NCBI RefSeq assembly: GCF_014284305.1
Contig: NZ_JACOFW010000002.1
Coordinates: 1-64,000, forward strand
Origin: Affinundibacterium seohonense
Lineage (GTDB): Bacteria > Pseudomonadota > Gammaproteobacteria > Burkholderiales > Burkholderiaceae_D
DNA: 64,000 nt
Reading direction: 5' to 3'
Part shown: piece by piece, positions 55,298 through 64,000 of the stretch
How positions within the stretch are numbered: the stretch's first letter is position 1
How the letters are laid out: every line of letters begins with the position of its first letter
Made by a program: the position numbers and the translations under genes
The notes under the pieces: model-generated
What the model was told of the DNA's origin: nothing
What the model saw: only the letters and a program-made list of their open reading frames with translations
The model's database searches: none

Positions 55298-55765
55298 ATG
55301 ATGAGCATCAGTGGACCAGAATTAAAACTTCGTGAACTCGGCATCGTCTTAGCTTCAGTAAGCCCACCCGCAGGGAATTACGTGTCGGTCATCAGAACCG
55401 GAAATTTGGTGTTGACATCTGGCCGAGCAGCGCCAGCAATAAACGGGGTCGTGCCTAAGGGCAAATTAGGCAGAGAATACACCAGCGATGAGGGTTATCA
55501 ATTTGCGCGCCTCGCCTGCCTCGATTTGCTGGCGGCAGTGCAAAAGGAACTAGGCTCTCTGAATCGGATCGTGCGACTCGTTGAACTGCATGGTGCTTTG
55601 AATACCGCAGAAGATTTTACGGATCACGCGCATGTACTTGATGGCGCATCTGATTTGTTAGTGGAGATTTTTGGCGAAGCAGGCATGCACGTGCGCTCTA
55701 TGGTTGGGGTGCACTCACTGCGCAATGGCGTGCCGCTGACCGTCAAGGCGACACTAGAAGTTTAA
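55298..55765 (+). CDS. RidA-family protein
   Basis: 155 residues. RidA/YjgF fold: GNLVLTSGRAAP, then YQFARLACLDLLAAVQKELGSLNRIVRLVELHG and GMHVRSMVGVHSLRNGVPLTVKATLEV. Canonical members hydrolyse reactive enamine/imine intermediates. The usual active-site arginine lies near RSMVGV. Presence in the cluster suggests an amine or imine intermediate in the pathway (inference). Confidence 0.9.
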   Translation: MMSISGPELKLRELGIVLASVSPPAGNYVSVIRTGNLVLTSGRAAPAINGVVPKGKLGREYTSDEGYQFARLACLDLLAAVQKELGSLNRIVRLVELHGALNTAEDFTDHAHVLDGASDLLVEIFGEAGMHVRSMVGVHSLRNGVPLTVKATLEV

Positions 55766-55807
55766 TAACCGATTAGTATCGATCAAATTTAAATAGAGGG
55801 GTAGCAA

Positions 55808-56203
55808 TTGATTTCACATGTCTTCATAGGAATTACCGAACACGCACGTGCCCATGATTTTTATTCCGCGATCATGGATGAGCTGGGCTATGTTTTGAAG
55901 TTTTGTTATCCCGAAAAATCTTGGTCGGGCTGGGTGGAGAAAGGTACGCTTCGGCCCATCGTCGGTATTGGTAAGCCCTACGACGGCGAGCCCATGAGTG
56001 TCGGTAATGGTCAGATGCTGGCATTGTTAGCCAAAACTCGAAAGATAGTGGATGCAACTTATGCTAAAGCTATCGTACTCGGCGCAACTTGCGAAGGTGC
56101 GCCTGGCTTACGCCCGCATTACCATCCCAATTATTACGGTGCCTATTTCCGTGATCTTGATGGCAACAAGATTTGCATCTGCAGTCATGAGATTGAAGGC
56201 TAG
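55808..56203 (+). CDS. VOC-family (glyoxalase/bleomycin resistance fold) protein
   Basis: 131 residues. Begins with TTG behind GAGGGG. Sequence ISHVFIGITEHARAHDFYSAIMDELGY and the end PNYYGAYFRDLDGNKICICSHE are the paired beta-alpha-beta VOC units with metal-binding H and E. Family spans glyoxalase, dioxygenase and resistance proteins. Last gene of the cluster; a terminator follows. Confidence 0.92.
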   Translation: MISHVFIGITEHARAHDFYSAIMDELGYVLKFCYPEKSWSGWVEKGTLRPIVGIGKPYDGEPMSVGNGQMLALLAKTRKIVDATYAKAIVLGATCEGAPGLRPHYHPNYYGAYFRDLDGNKICICSHEIEG

Positions 56204-56608
56204 AATGTGTCGCCGTGGCAATTTGAGAAATACTTGCTGACGACAGTAAGATGGATGAAAGGCTGCGATTGCAGCCTTTCTTGTTTTTTTGCTCATGCAA
56301 TTCACAGCGCCTTTTAAAAAGCAGTCGCTAGTAAGCGATAAACCGCACAGAAAACATGAAACAACTAGACGGCAAGTGCTCCAAAGGAATATTCTTTCAT
56401 TATTCCCTCAGGTAACGGTTCTTTCGGATTGAGTATCTTGCTTAATGAACAAACTAATGTACATTGACTAAGCTTTTATCGAGTATTGAGTGGACAAATG
56501 ATTAATTCAGTAAGCCTGTTTGCTGTACAGATCATTGATCAATAAAAATTCCACGCCACCGACGGCGACGATCAGTATCATTTTTGACAGAATATTTAGG
56601 AGTTGGTT
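56204..56608. other. Spacer with terminator and DUF3334 promoter
   Basis: 405 bases without a gene. A terminator (56258-56290) closes the preceding cluster; the remainder is the leader of the next gene. Confidence 0.6.
56258..56290 (+). terminator. Terminator after the VOC gene
   Basis: AAAGGCTGC and GCAGCCTTT pair around a GATT loop, followed by a T-rich tail (TTGTTTTTTT). Confidence 0.9.
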
Positions 56609-57307
56609 ATGGGTAAAGACGAAAACGGTGTCGTATATGGGACGGAAGATTTACTGACCAGTTTATGTAATTCGGTCACTCGCGTGCTGAATGTGGCAAC
56701 ACAGACCAAAATCCACTACTCCGCCATGGTGCAGCGTATTACCAAGATCGGCCTCAAGCCCGATATCGGTTGTTTCGTATTGTTTGATGGTGGCTTCTCT
56801 GGCTTGGTGGTATTGAATTTCTCAGGCTCTGCTGCTTTAGAAATTTACGAAAAATACATGCTGAGTATGGGCATGCCTAAATCCGAGCTTGCGACAGCGT
56901 TCACTTCTGATGAAGTGTCGAATATTTTAGGTGAGCTGATGAACCAAATTGTTGGTGATTTCACCGGGAAAGTTCGTCGTGAGCTGCAAACGAACATCAC
57001 GCAAAACCAACCAAAGATGTTGGTACTGAACAAGCAAGTCATGCTTAGCGTTGATACGCCGCTAGACCGTCCAGAAATCCGTCGTGTCTCCTTCTTCACT
57101 GATAGCAATAATATCTTTTATCTCGAACTGGCAATTGATCGCACTGAATTCATCAAATTGCATGACTTTGATTCTAGTGAAGTACTCGATCCAGATGCTT
57201 TGCTCGATAGTGAGCAAGCTGATAAAGCAAAAGGTGCATCGGAGGCTGCCGTTGTGCCGGCTGGGGATGACGATAGTGATGAACTTTTGCGCTCGTTGGG
57301 AATGTAA
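56609..57307 (+). CDS. DUF3334 family protein (CheX-like)
   Basis: 232 residues. Full-length match to DUF3334 by overall pattern (SLCNSVTRVLNVATQTKIHYSAMVQRITKIGLKPDIGCFVLFDG, SDEVSNILGELMNQIVGDFTGKVRRELQTNI), which resembles the CheX/FliN-type phosphatase fold. Function unknown. TTAGGAG precedes the ATG at 56609; TTG at 56603 is less likely. The C-terminal 40 residues are acidic and disordered. Confidence 0.82.
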   Translation: MGKDENGVVYGTEDLLTSLCNSVTRVLNVATQTKIHYSAMVQRITKIGLKPDIGCFVLFDGGFSGLVVLNFSGSAALEIYEKYMLSMGMPKSELATAFTSDEVSNILGELMNQIVGDFTGKVRRELQTNITQNQPKMLVLNKQVMLSVDTPLDRPEIRRVSFFTDSNNIFYLELAIDRTEFIKLHDFDSSEVLDPDALLDSEQADKAKGASEAAVVPAGDDDSDELLRSLGM

Positions 57308-57456
57308 TTTCACTCTAAGAGTCACCGGTCAAAAAAATCTGTGTCGGTTTATATTTGAACGACACAGATCACTTTCAATACTGCGGCGAGTTTTTCGTCG
57401 TTAATCGCCAAACGATGTTCTTTAAGTCGCTAAGCCATCAATAGCGCATTTAAAAA

Positions 57457-58350
57457 TTAACGTCCCAATGTAAAATCAAACCCAGCAATCACCTGCAAAA
57501 ATATCTGCAAGGCGGGATTGGTATCGCCTTGACGCCAGAGCACTAACAGGTCTGAGGTCGGTGGCATTTTTATAAAATGGACTTCGTGCTTTAAGTGGTG
57601 TGAGTAAGAAATTGGCATCACAGAAATCCCCAAGCCTTTGGCGACCATACCCAACAGGGCGACACCGAAATCTGATTCGAGATGGATGATAGGGTCGAAA
57701 CCTGCCACTTCAAAAATGGCGCGCAGTTGGGATGCATGTTCGCTTTTACCGGTGAGTGAAGGGAGTACAAATTCCTCATGTCTTAGCTTGTAAAGGTCTT
57801 CTAGTTTTAAGCCTTTTTTTCCGGCGAAACGATGTTGAGCGGAAACCACAAGTGCAAAATTTTCTGTCATTAAATGTCTGCTGGTGAGTTCTTTTGCCTT
57901 CGCTGTTTCACGATTAAAGGCAATGTCGATACGATGGGATTGCAGAAATGGATCGACATCATTGGCGTCAACTTCAATCATTTGTGCCACGATATGCGGG
58001 TGTTGTTGATGCAAGGCTAGCAGGAGATCAGGTAACACCGAAAAAGTAATCGACGCCGGAAAACCGATGCGTATCGCGCCAACTTCTCCCGATGCAATCA
58101 AGCTAGCCCGACGCGTAACGCTCTCATAGTCGGCCAACAATTTCGCATATTGATCGCGTAAAAATTCACCCGCTGGCGTCAGTTTCACATTGCGTTTATC
58201 GCGTTCAAATAAATCGAAACCTAGCTCTTGCTCCATGCTCTTAATGTGCCTACTCAGCGCTGATTGCGTAATGAATACTTTTTCTGAAGTCTTCCAAAAA
58301 TGCAGTTCATCGGCTAGGGCCAAAAAGTATTGAATTTGTTGCAGGTTCAT
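57457..58350 (-). CDS. LysR-type transcriptional regulator
   Basis: 297 residues. N-terminal winged HTH (MNLQQIQYFLALADELHFWKTSEKVFITQSALSRHIKSMEQELGFDLFERDKRNVKLTPAGE) and a C-terminal substrate-binding domain (about 90-290). Signal unknown. It is divergent from the small membrane protein and GNAT genes with a 158-base gap, which are possible targets. Confidence 0.95.
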   Translation of the reverse strand: MNLQQIQYFLALADELHFWKTSEKVFITQSALSRHIKSMEQELGFDLFERDKRNVKLTPAGEFLRDQYAKLLADYESVTRRASLIASGEVGAIRIGFPASITFSVLPDLLLALHQQHPHIVAQMIEVDANDVDPFLQSHRIDIAFNRETAKAKELTSRHLMTENFALVVSAQHRFAGKKGLKLEDLYKLRHEEFVLPSLTGKSEHASQLRAIFEVAGFDPIIHLESDFGVALLGMVAKGLGISVMPISYSHHLKHEVHFIKMPPTSDLLVLWRQGDTNPALQIFLQVIAGFDFTLGR

Positions 58351-58508
58351 CGTCGCAGCCTAGTTATGGTGGATGTAACTAATTCATGTTTCACATTAAT
58401 TGACTCGAATTTAGCATTTTTGCGCATTAAACGTAAGTGTAAATTACGTCTCTAGCAGTGGTGTACAACGCTGGCTGCACATCACGCCAAAGGCATAGGG
58501 AGAGAAGC

Positions 58509-58763
58509 ATGGAAGTTGAGCAAATGAAGAACGATAACTTTTTGAATGCCTTAGGCTGGGGCGGCGGCATCGTCTGTTTGATTGCCTATGGTTTAAATAC
58601 GCAGCAGATACTGATGAGTACCTCGCTCACCTTTTTGTTGATGAATGTATTTGGATGCTGCTGTCTGATTTATTACACCTACAAGAAACAAGCTTTCGCG
58701 AATACTTTTTTGAATGGCGTGTATCTATTCATGACGGTACTGGCACTGTTTGAACAGTTTTGA
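58509..58763 (+). CDS. Small membrane protein (two to three helices)
   Basis: 84 residues with hydrophobic segments GGGIVCLIAYGLNT, LTFLLMNVFGCCCLIYYTY and TFLNGVYLFMTVLALFEQF. Pattern resembles small CBU_0592-like/PQ-loop-type inner-membrane proteins; not decisive. Start at 58509 with GGGAGAG upstream. Divergently placed from the LysR gene. Confidence 0.75.
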   Translation: MEVEQMKNDNFLNALGWGGGIVCLIAYGLNTQQILMSTSLTFLLMNVFGCCCLIYYTYKKQAFANTFLNGVYLFMTVLALFEQF

Positions 58764-58802
58764 ATCAGCATTATGAATACGCAAAGATAGATGGAGAAGA
58801 CG

Positions 58803-59783
58803 ATGATCAGCTTACAACGCACCGATTCGGATAATGTCGATTTTCAGCGACTGGTAGTGGCTTTAGATCGCTACTTGGCAATGACCGATGGCGACGAACA
58901 CGCTTTTTATGCGCAATACAATAAGTCGGACGGATTGAAATACGTGGTAGTTGCCTACGATGGCGATAAAGCGGTGGGCTGCGGTGCGATCAAAAACTAT
59001 GATCAACAGACCATGGAGATCAAGCGCATGTATGTCGATCCATCGGCGCGCGGTTTGGGTATTGCATCGGCGATCTTGCAGGAACTAGAACAATGGGCCT
59101 TGCAGCTTTCGTATGCCAAATGTTTGCTGGAAACAGGCGTCAAACAAATTGAGGCAATCAGGCTGTATGAAAAGAGCGGCTATGCCAAGATTCCCAATTA
59201 TGGACAGTATCAAGGTCAAGCGAATAGCGTGTGTTTTGCTAAAGATTTGCCCAGAGCAAGCTCTGTTCACATTCGTTTCGCCGAGGCCAGCGATGTAGAA
59301 TTATTGAGTCGACTAGGTAGAGAGACTTTTCATGAGGCGTTTTCTGTCTATCCACAAATGCCAGCGGCTGATCTCGCCAGCTATATTGAACAGGAATTTA
59401 CTGTTGCTAAATTGGCCGCCCAATTAGCGGAAGAGAATTCGTTTTTTCTGCTGGCGGAACAAGCAGGGCAAGCGATAGGCTATGCAAAAATGGAAGTGAA
59501 TCAAAGTATGCCTGGCTTAGATTTGAAAAACCCGATCAAACTAAGACGCTTGTATTGCAAGCAGCAATTTGTCGGACTAGGTGTCGGTGCCAGCTTAATG
59601 GAACGATGTGTACTTGAAGCGCACAAGCGACAGCATGATGGAATTTACCTTACGGTGTGGGAACATAATCTTCAAGCACAACGCTTTTACCAAAAATGGT
59701 CTTACGAGCCTTGTGGCATGCTCGACATTGTGCTCGGGACAGCGGCCTTACGCGACGTGGTCATGCAAAAGCATCTTAAGTAA
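58803..59783 (+). CDS. Double GNAT-domain acetyltransferase
   Basis: 326 residues, two GNAT domains in tandem (about 1-155 and 160-326). First: IKRMYVDPSARGLGIASAIL; second: LRRLYCKQQFVGLGVGASLMERC, both the Q/R-x-x-G-x-G/A acetyl-CoA loop. Start at 58803 (GGAGAAG upstream); ATG at 58791 also in frame. Substrates unknown; tandem GNATs often have one inactive copy, but both loops appear intact. Confidence 0.9.
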   Translation: MISLQRTDSDNVDFQRLVVALDRYLAMTDGDEHAFYAQYNKSDGLKYVVVAYDGDKAVGCGAIKNYDQQTMEIKRMYVDPSARGLGIASAILQELEQWALQLSYAKCLLETGVKQIEAIRLYEKSGYAKIPNYGQYQGQANSVCFAKDLPRASSVHIRFAEASDVELLSRLGRETFHEAFSVYPQMPAADLASYIEQEFTVAKLAAQLAEENSFFLLAEQAGQAIGYAKMEVNQSMPGLDLKNPIKLRRLYCKQQFVGLGVGASLMERCVLEAHKRQHDGIYLTVWEHNLQAQRFYQKWSYEPCGMLDIVLGTAALRDVVMQKHLK

Positions 59784-59845
59784 AATTCCAGAGATCGCGT
59801 TCGGTATCGATTAAAATTCACGCTCTACATTGGGAGGAGTTGCGC

Positions 59846-60142
59846 ATGGAGATGAAACGCATCAATGCTGGCAAGCTGCGTGCAATTGGCTATGATGCTC
59901 GCGAACGCCTGCTGCGGGTGGAGTTAGATGACGGCACAGCGATTGATTATGCAGGCGTTGGGCAAGAAGTCTGGCGTCGCTTATCGACTGCATCGTCGAG
60001 CACTGCCTGGAGTTTTTACCGCGACAATATCGAAGAAGAATTTCATGGCAAACGTGGTGTTGCGCGTTCCTCGTCTACTTCTGCTAGCCGTGCTGCTTTG
60101 GAGGATTTGTTTAAGCCGGTAGACCCACCCGACAATGCTTGA
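59846..60142 (+). CDS. KTSC-domain protein
   Basis: 98 residues. KTSC domain (INAGKLRAIGYDARERLLRVELDDGTAIDYAGVGQEVWRRLSTA, then FYRDNIEEEFHGKR), usually a small C-terminal domain of lysyl-tRNA synthetase-related proteins, here standing alone. Function unknown. GGGAGGAG gives a strong ribosome-binding site. Confidence 0.85.
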   Translation: MEMKRINAGKLRAIGYDARERLLRVELDDGTAIDYAGVGQEVWRRLSTASSSTAWSFYRDNIEEEFHGKRGVARSSSTSASRAALEDLFKPVDPPDNA

Positions 60143-60302
60143 AGCATTTCTCTGTACAGCATTTCTTATTCGATCTCATCTGACTTGAAATGTCGATGAG
60201 CTATTTAAAGGAAGTGTTCTGGTTCTCGCTTTTTCCGTGCGTTCGCTAGCGAACAAACTTCCCTTCATTATGGGTGCATGCTGAACTTTTATCGGATGTT
60301 AA

Positions 60303-60689
<387 letters not shown>

Positions 60690-60731
60690 ATTGACCTCGT
60701 ATCCACACGCTACTTCAAGTTAGGAAAACCT

Positions 60732-61283
60732 ATGTCTCAATATCAAATCGCCGTCATCGTTGGCAGCCTTCGAAGTGACTCGCTGAATCGAAAACTCGCT
60801 ACAGCAATGGCCGCCATGGCACCGCCAGATTTTACGTTTACCCAAAGTGAAATTGGGGATTTGCCTTTGTATAACCAAGACGACGATGCACATCAATGCG
60901 CTGCAGTGAAACGATTAAAGTCTGAAATAGCGCATTCGCAAGGCGTGTTATTCGTCACCCCAGAATATAACCGCTCGATTCCCGGTGTATTAAAAAATGC
61001 GATTGATCATGCCTCTCGTCCGTATGGCCAGAGTGCTTGGGCGGGCAAGCCTGTCGGGGTACTTGGTGTCTCTATTGGTGCGATTGGTACGGCGTTGGCG
61101 CAGCAGCATTTAAGAAATATTTTAGCGAATCTCGATGTGCCGACCATGGGACAACCTGAAGCCTTTATTCATGCAATCGAAGGATTCTTTGATGCCGATG
61201 GCAAGGTCAATCCCGGCTCAGAAAAATTTATCCAAACGTGGATGGACTCCTATGTGGCTTGGGTTAAAAAGCACACCACATAA
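60732..61283 (+). CDS. NADPH-dependent FMN reductase
   Basis: 183 residues. Flavodoxin-like fold: VGSLRSDSLNRKLA phosphate loop, and the family signature PEYNRSIPGVLKNAIDHASRP. Reduces FMN, quinones or chromate with NADPH; soluble. Neighbour of a ferritin-like gene, consistent with oxidative-stress or iron-handling roles. Confidence 0.92.
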   Translation: MSQYQIAVIVGSLRSDSLNRKLATAMAAMAPPDFTFTQSEIGDLPLYNQDDDAHQCAAVKRLKSEIAHSQGVLFVTPEYNRSIPGVLKNAIDHASRPYGQSAWAGKPVGVLGVSIGAIGTALAQQHLRNILANLDVPTMGQPEAFIHAIEGFFDADGKVNPGSEKFIQTWMDSYVAWVKKHTT

Positions 61284-61338
61284 TCCGTCTGAAATTTTCA
61301 ACGAATTCCCTGATTCCCTTTTTCACCGAAAGAACACC

Positions 61339-61875
61339 ATGACCGATTTAAAAAAATCAACACACACTGGTATCGACACTGATGCCATCCGTGCCGCAGC
61401 TAAGAACTTTGACGATGGTGCCGTCACTGCCGGCTATCAAGGCGACCGCAAACAAGTCATCGCCATGTTAAATGCTGCATTGGCGACGGAATTGGTTTGC
61501 GTGCTGCGCTACAAGCGACACTATTACACTGCCAGCGGTTTGCAAAATGGACCAATCAAAGCTGAGTTTTTACAACATGCGATTGACGAACAAGCGCACG
61601 CGGATTTATTGGCGGAACGTATCGTTCAGTTAAACGGCAAACCTGACTTCAATCCAGCCACATTGATGGGACGCAGTCATGTTGAATACGACGAGGCCGA
61701 CGATACTCAATCCATGATTAAAGCCAATCTAGTTGCCGAGCGTGTCGCGATTGAATCCTATCGTCAAATGATAGAGCAAATAGGTGAGACTGACCCGACC
61801 ACACGCCACATGCTGGTCGGCATCATGGCGATGGAAGAAGAGCATGCGGATGATATGCGCGACTTATTGGCCTAA
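61339..61875 (+). CDS. Ferritin-like (bacterioferritin/Dps-type) protein
   Basis: 178 residues. Four-helix ferritin-like domain with E-x-x-H iron-binding pairs (ALATELVCVLRYKRHYY, AIDEQAHADLLAERI, AMEEEHADDM). Stores iron or reduces peroxide. The C-terminal stop overlaps the convergent MFS gene by 12 bases. An in-frame start upstream (61135) is inside the reductase gene and is rejected. Confidence 0.9.
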   Translation: MTDLKKSTHTGIDTDAIRAAAKNFDDGAVTAGYQGDRKQVIAMLNAALATELVCVLRYKRHYYTASGLQNGPIKAEFLQHAIDEQAHADLLAERIVQLNGKPDFNPATLMGRSHVEYDEADDTQSMIKANLVAERVAIESYRQMIEQIGETDPTTRHMLVGIMAMEEEHADDMRDLLA

Positions 61876-63294
61876 TTCAGTTTGACTTTGTTGTTCATGG
61901 CGCTGCATGCGCGAACATAGTGCAATGAACAATGCCAGCATGATTAGCGCTGTCGCTACCGCGAATGTCATTTGTAGTCCGACTATGAGATCAGGTGTTG
62001 GCGTGTGATTAGTACTAGCCGCAGTAAATATGGTCGCCATGAATGATGCTCCCGTGATGAGGCCAAGGTTACGTGCAAGATTTAACATGCCTGAGATAAT
62101 TCCTCGCTGCCCGGCATCGACACTGTGCATGACGGCTGTATTATTCGCAGTTTGAAATAGCGCGTAGCCGGCGGTAATTGAAACTAGGGGGGCGATATAA
62201 GAGGCGAGCCCAAAATTCCCAGCAAACGCAGTCAAAGAAGCACTGCCGATTCCCATGATCATCAAGCCAGCCGTGCACATAGTCGCTGCACCATAGCGAT
62301 CGACCAAACGACCGGCAGGCAGGCCAGTGAGCGCGGCCACCATCGGTCCCGACGACATCACGAAGCCTATGTTGACCGCCGATAAGTGGTAGATGCCAGC
62401 GAGATAAAAAGGGCCAACTACTAAGCTAGCCATGACCACGGTAGTGACCAGTCCGCTCATGATAAAGCCACTACTGAGACTGTGACTACGTGTCCGATTG
62501 TGATGGCGATTGCGAAAGAGCGACAAAGGTATCAATGGTGCATCGGCTTTGCTTTGGTGGCGTAAAAATATTCCTAGGCCTATCATGGATACCAATAGTA
62601 TGGCCGCGTTCAATCCATGGAAGCTGCCATGTCCGAGTGTCATCGCGAGCGCATAAGCGGCTAAACAACATGACAGTAAGAGGGTGCCGACAACATCAAA
62701 ACGAATAGCTTGCTTCGGCTTGCGTGTTGGATCCGCAGGCAAATAGTAATAGGCCAGCACGCCAGTCAATAAACCGAGTGGCAAATTGATATAAAAAATC
62801 GATGGCCAACCAAGGCCAAAGATTAAAGAACCACCGATTGTTGGACCGAGTGCGGTGCCAATGGCCGACATACTTCCAAGTAGCCCCATGGCACTCCCGG
62901 TTTGGTCTTCCGCCACAGTTTCGGTCACCAATGCCATCGCTAGAGCCATCATGGTGGCAGCACCGCTGCCCTGCAACGCGCGTGCCGCAATGAGCACGTA
63001 GATGTCAGAGGCGATGGCGCATAGGGAGGATGCCATGGTGAAGACGAACAAGCCGGTCAATAATAATCTGCGCCGCCCGAACAGATCGCCCAATCGCCCG
63101 ACGCTGACGATGAGTGTCGTGATCGCCAGCAAATACGCCAGTACTACCCATTGCACCACTTGCATGCTGACGTCAAAGCTGCGCGCTAGTTCGGGTAGGG
63201 CGACATTCGCGCTACTCGTGCTCAGTGAGGACAGCAATGCGCTTAAGCTCAGTGCCGCCAGCGCTAGCTTGGTCTTGAGATTTTCCGCTTTCAT
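61864..63294 (-). CDS. DHA2-family multidrug efflux MFS transporter
   Basis: 476 residues with about 14 membrane segments. Motif A-like GRLGDLFGRRRLLL and motif C-like GSMSAIGTALGPTIGGSLI are those of drug:H+ antiporters. Start at MKAENL (63294), with AGGAAATAGGCG upstream; a frame running to 63399 lacks support. Divergent from the LysR-type gene, which may repress it. Confidence 0.92.
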   Translation of the reverse strand: MKAENLKTKLALAALSLSALLSSLSTSSANVALPELARSFDVSMQVVQWVVLAYLLAITTLIVSVGRLGDLFGRRRLLLTGLFVFTMASSLCAIASDIYVLIAARALQGSGAATMMALAMALVTETVAEDQTGSAMGLLGSMSAIGTALGPTIGGSLIFGLGWPSIFYINLPLGLLTGVLAYYYLPADPTRKPKQAIRFDVVGTLLLSCCLAAYALAMTLGHGSFHGLNAAILLVSMIGLGIFLRHQSKADAPLIPLSLFRNRHHNRTRSHSLSSGFIMSGLVTTVVMASLVVGPFYLAGIYHLSAVNIGFVMSSGPMVAALTGLPAGRLVDRYGAATMCTAGLMIMGIGSASLTAFAGNFGLASYIAPLVSITAGYALFQTANNTAVMHSVDAGQRGIISGMLNLARNLGLITGASFMATIFTAASTNHTPTPDLIVGLQMTFAVATALIMLALFIALCSRMQRHEQQSQTELGQ

Positions 63295-63555
63295 TTCGCC
63301 TATTTCCTTTCTGTATAAACTGTCTGTTGACCTCGTGAAAAGCGCAAAGTAAGGACAACCCTGTTGTGGCTGCATAAGTCGCAGTACACCTCGCGGCAAT
63401 TGCTAGCTTTTAGGCTTGTTGCAAACTGGTCGGTGCTCGCAGCGATCAATTGTGCTCAGATTACGATATGTCTGGATGTGGCGGAAGACGCAATATTTGC
63501 ACTTTATTCGTGCATGCAACGCCATATGTCGATGTCCTCGCGCTACAATCTCGGA

Positions 63556-64000
63556 ATGATACGACCGGGCTTGAATCTACTCATCACACTTGACGCCATA
63601 CTGACCGAGGGCAGTGTGGCCAAGGCTGCACGGCGTTTACATTTGAGCCCTTCGGCGATGAGTCGCGCCTTAGCGCGATTGCGGGACACCATGGGTGATC
63701 CATTGTTAGTGCGCGCAGGTCGCGGCCTAGTGGCAACACCGCGAGCTGTCGAATTACGTGAACAAGTCAGTCAATTGGTACAACAAGCCGAGGCCGTTTT
63801 GCGGCCATTGAGCGACGTCGATCTAAGCCAACTCACACGTACATTTACCTTGCGCAGTAGCGAGGGCTTTGCCGAGAATTTTGGCGCTGAATTAATCCAG
63901 CGCGCCCATACGCAAGCGCCCGGCGTGCGGCTAAATTTTATGATCAAAGCAGATAAAGACAGTCAGTTATTGCGCGATGGCGAAGTCGATGTAGAAACAG
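63556..64000 (+). CDS. LysR-type regulator, truncated by the window end
   Basis: First 148 residues visible. N-terminal HTH (LNLLITLDAILTEGSVAKAARRLHLSPSAMSRALARLRDTMGDPLLVRAGRGLVATPRA) and the start of the effector domain. Several ATGs in frame (63514, 63526, 63532, 63556); the last fits the usual LysR N-terminus. Runs off the right edge, so the C-terminus is missing. Divergent from the efflux pump gene, 261 bases apart, and a likely regulator of it. Confidence 0.9.
   Translation, partial: MIRPGLNLLITLDAILTEGSVAKAARRLHLSPSAMSRALARLRDTMGDPLLVRAGRGLVATPRAVELREQVSQLVQQAEAVLRPLSDVDLSQLTRTFTLRSSEGFAENFGAELIQRAHTQAPGVRLNFMIKADKDSQLLRDGEVDVET

Noticed and set aside
61135-61338. Upstream extension of the ferritin-like gene
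   Set aside because: It overlaps the FMN reductase gene in another frame; the ATG at 61339 begins the family match.

Overview
The window is chromosomal DNA of a moderate-GC betaproteobacterium, most likely a Burkholderiales member of the Oxalobacteraceae type (Undibacterium-like is my guess from coding style and gene content; no taxonomic search was run). It contains the replication-origin neighbourhood in the classical order mnmE - yidC - yidD - rnpA - rpmH <- oriC -> dnaA - dnaN - gyrB, surrounded by housekeeping, signalling and accessory genes. No rRNA, tRNA or CRISPR array was recognised.

Region by region: (1) 1-3244 looks like the tail of an integron gene-cassette array: two attC sites with matching core sites and extrahelical bases, two more degenerate candidates, and small plus-strand genes of unknown function between them. 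No integrase lies in the window. (2) 3344-4032 is a VapBC/Phd-PIN toxin-antitoxin pair. (3) 4209-16083 holds a periplasmic M28 peptidase and a signalling block: a minus-strand operon (metallophosphoesterase, Ser/Thr kinase fused to a universal stress domain, propeller-GGDEF diguanylate cyclase) divergent from a plus-strand operon (HD-GYP phosphodiesterase, PAS-GGDEF-EAL). (4) 16261-27918 is ordinary mixed metabolism and transport. (5) 28281-32375 is a roughly 4-kb integrative element flanked by direct repeats, with a tyrosine integrase, an AlpA-like regulator and a MobV-like relaxase.

(6) 32483-43269 is the origin core. oriC lies in the 597-bp rpmH-dnaA gap, with a perfect DnaA box beside a hairpin. 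(7) 43353-49972 is a defence/TA island inserted directly behind gyrB: HepT/MntA-type HEPN-nucleotidyltransferase pair, a diverged second copy of the gyrB 3' end, a HigBA pair whose antitoxin is fused to an ImmA/IrrE peptidase domain, and a C-mcrB-mcrC operon in which a small controller-type HTH protein sits behind a textbook double C-box. Two overlapping unknown genes follow.

(8) 50082-56203 is a GlxA-type regulator divergent from a seven-gene plus-strand cluster (dienelactone hydrolase, CmcJ/NvfI-type oxidoreductase, DsbA-like isomerase, cupin, SDR, RidA, VOC) that looks like a small catabolic or detoxification pathway of unknown substrate. (9) 56609-64000 carries a DUF3334 protein, a LysR regulator, acetyltransferase and stress-related genes (FMN reductase, ferritin-like protein), and a DHA2 efflux pump divergent from a LysR gene cut by the window end. 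Several intergenic palindromic repeats (36658-36745, 38938-39033, 40359-40533, 40571-40681, 53657-53846) interrupt the gene map.
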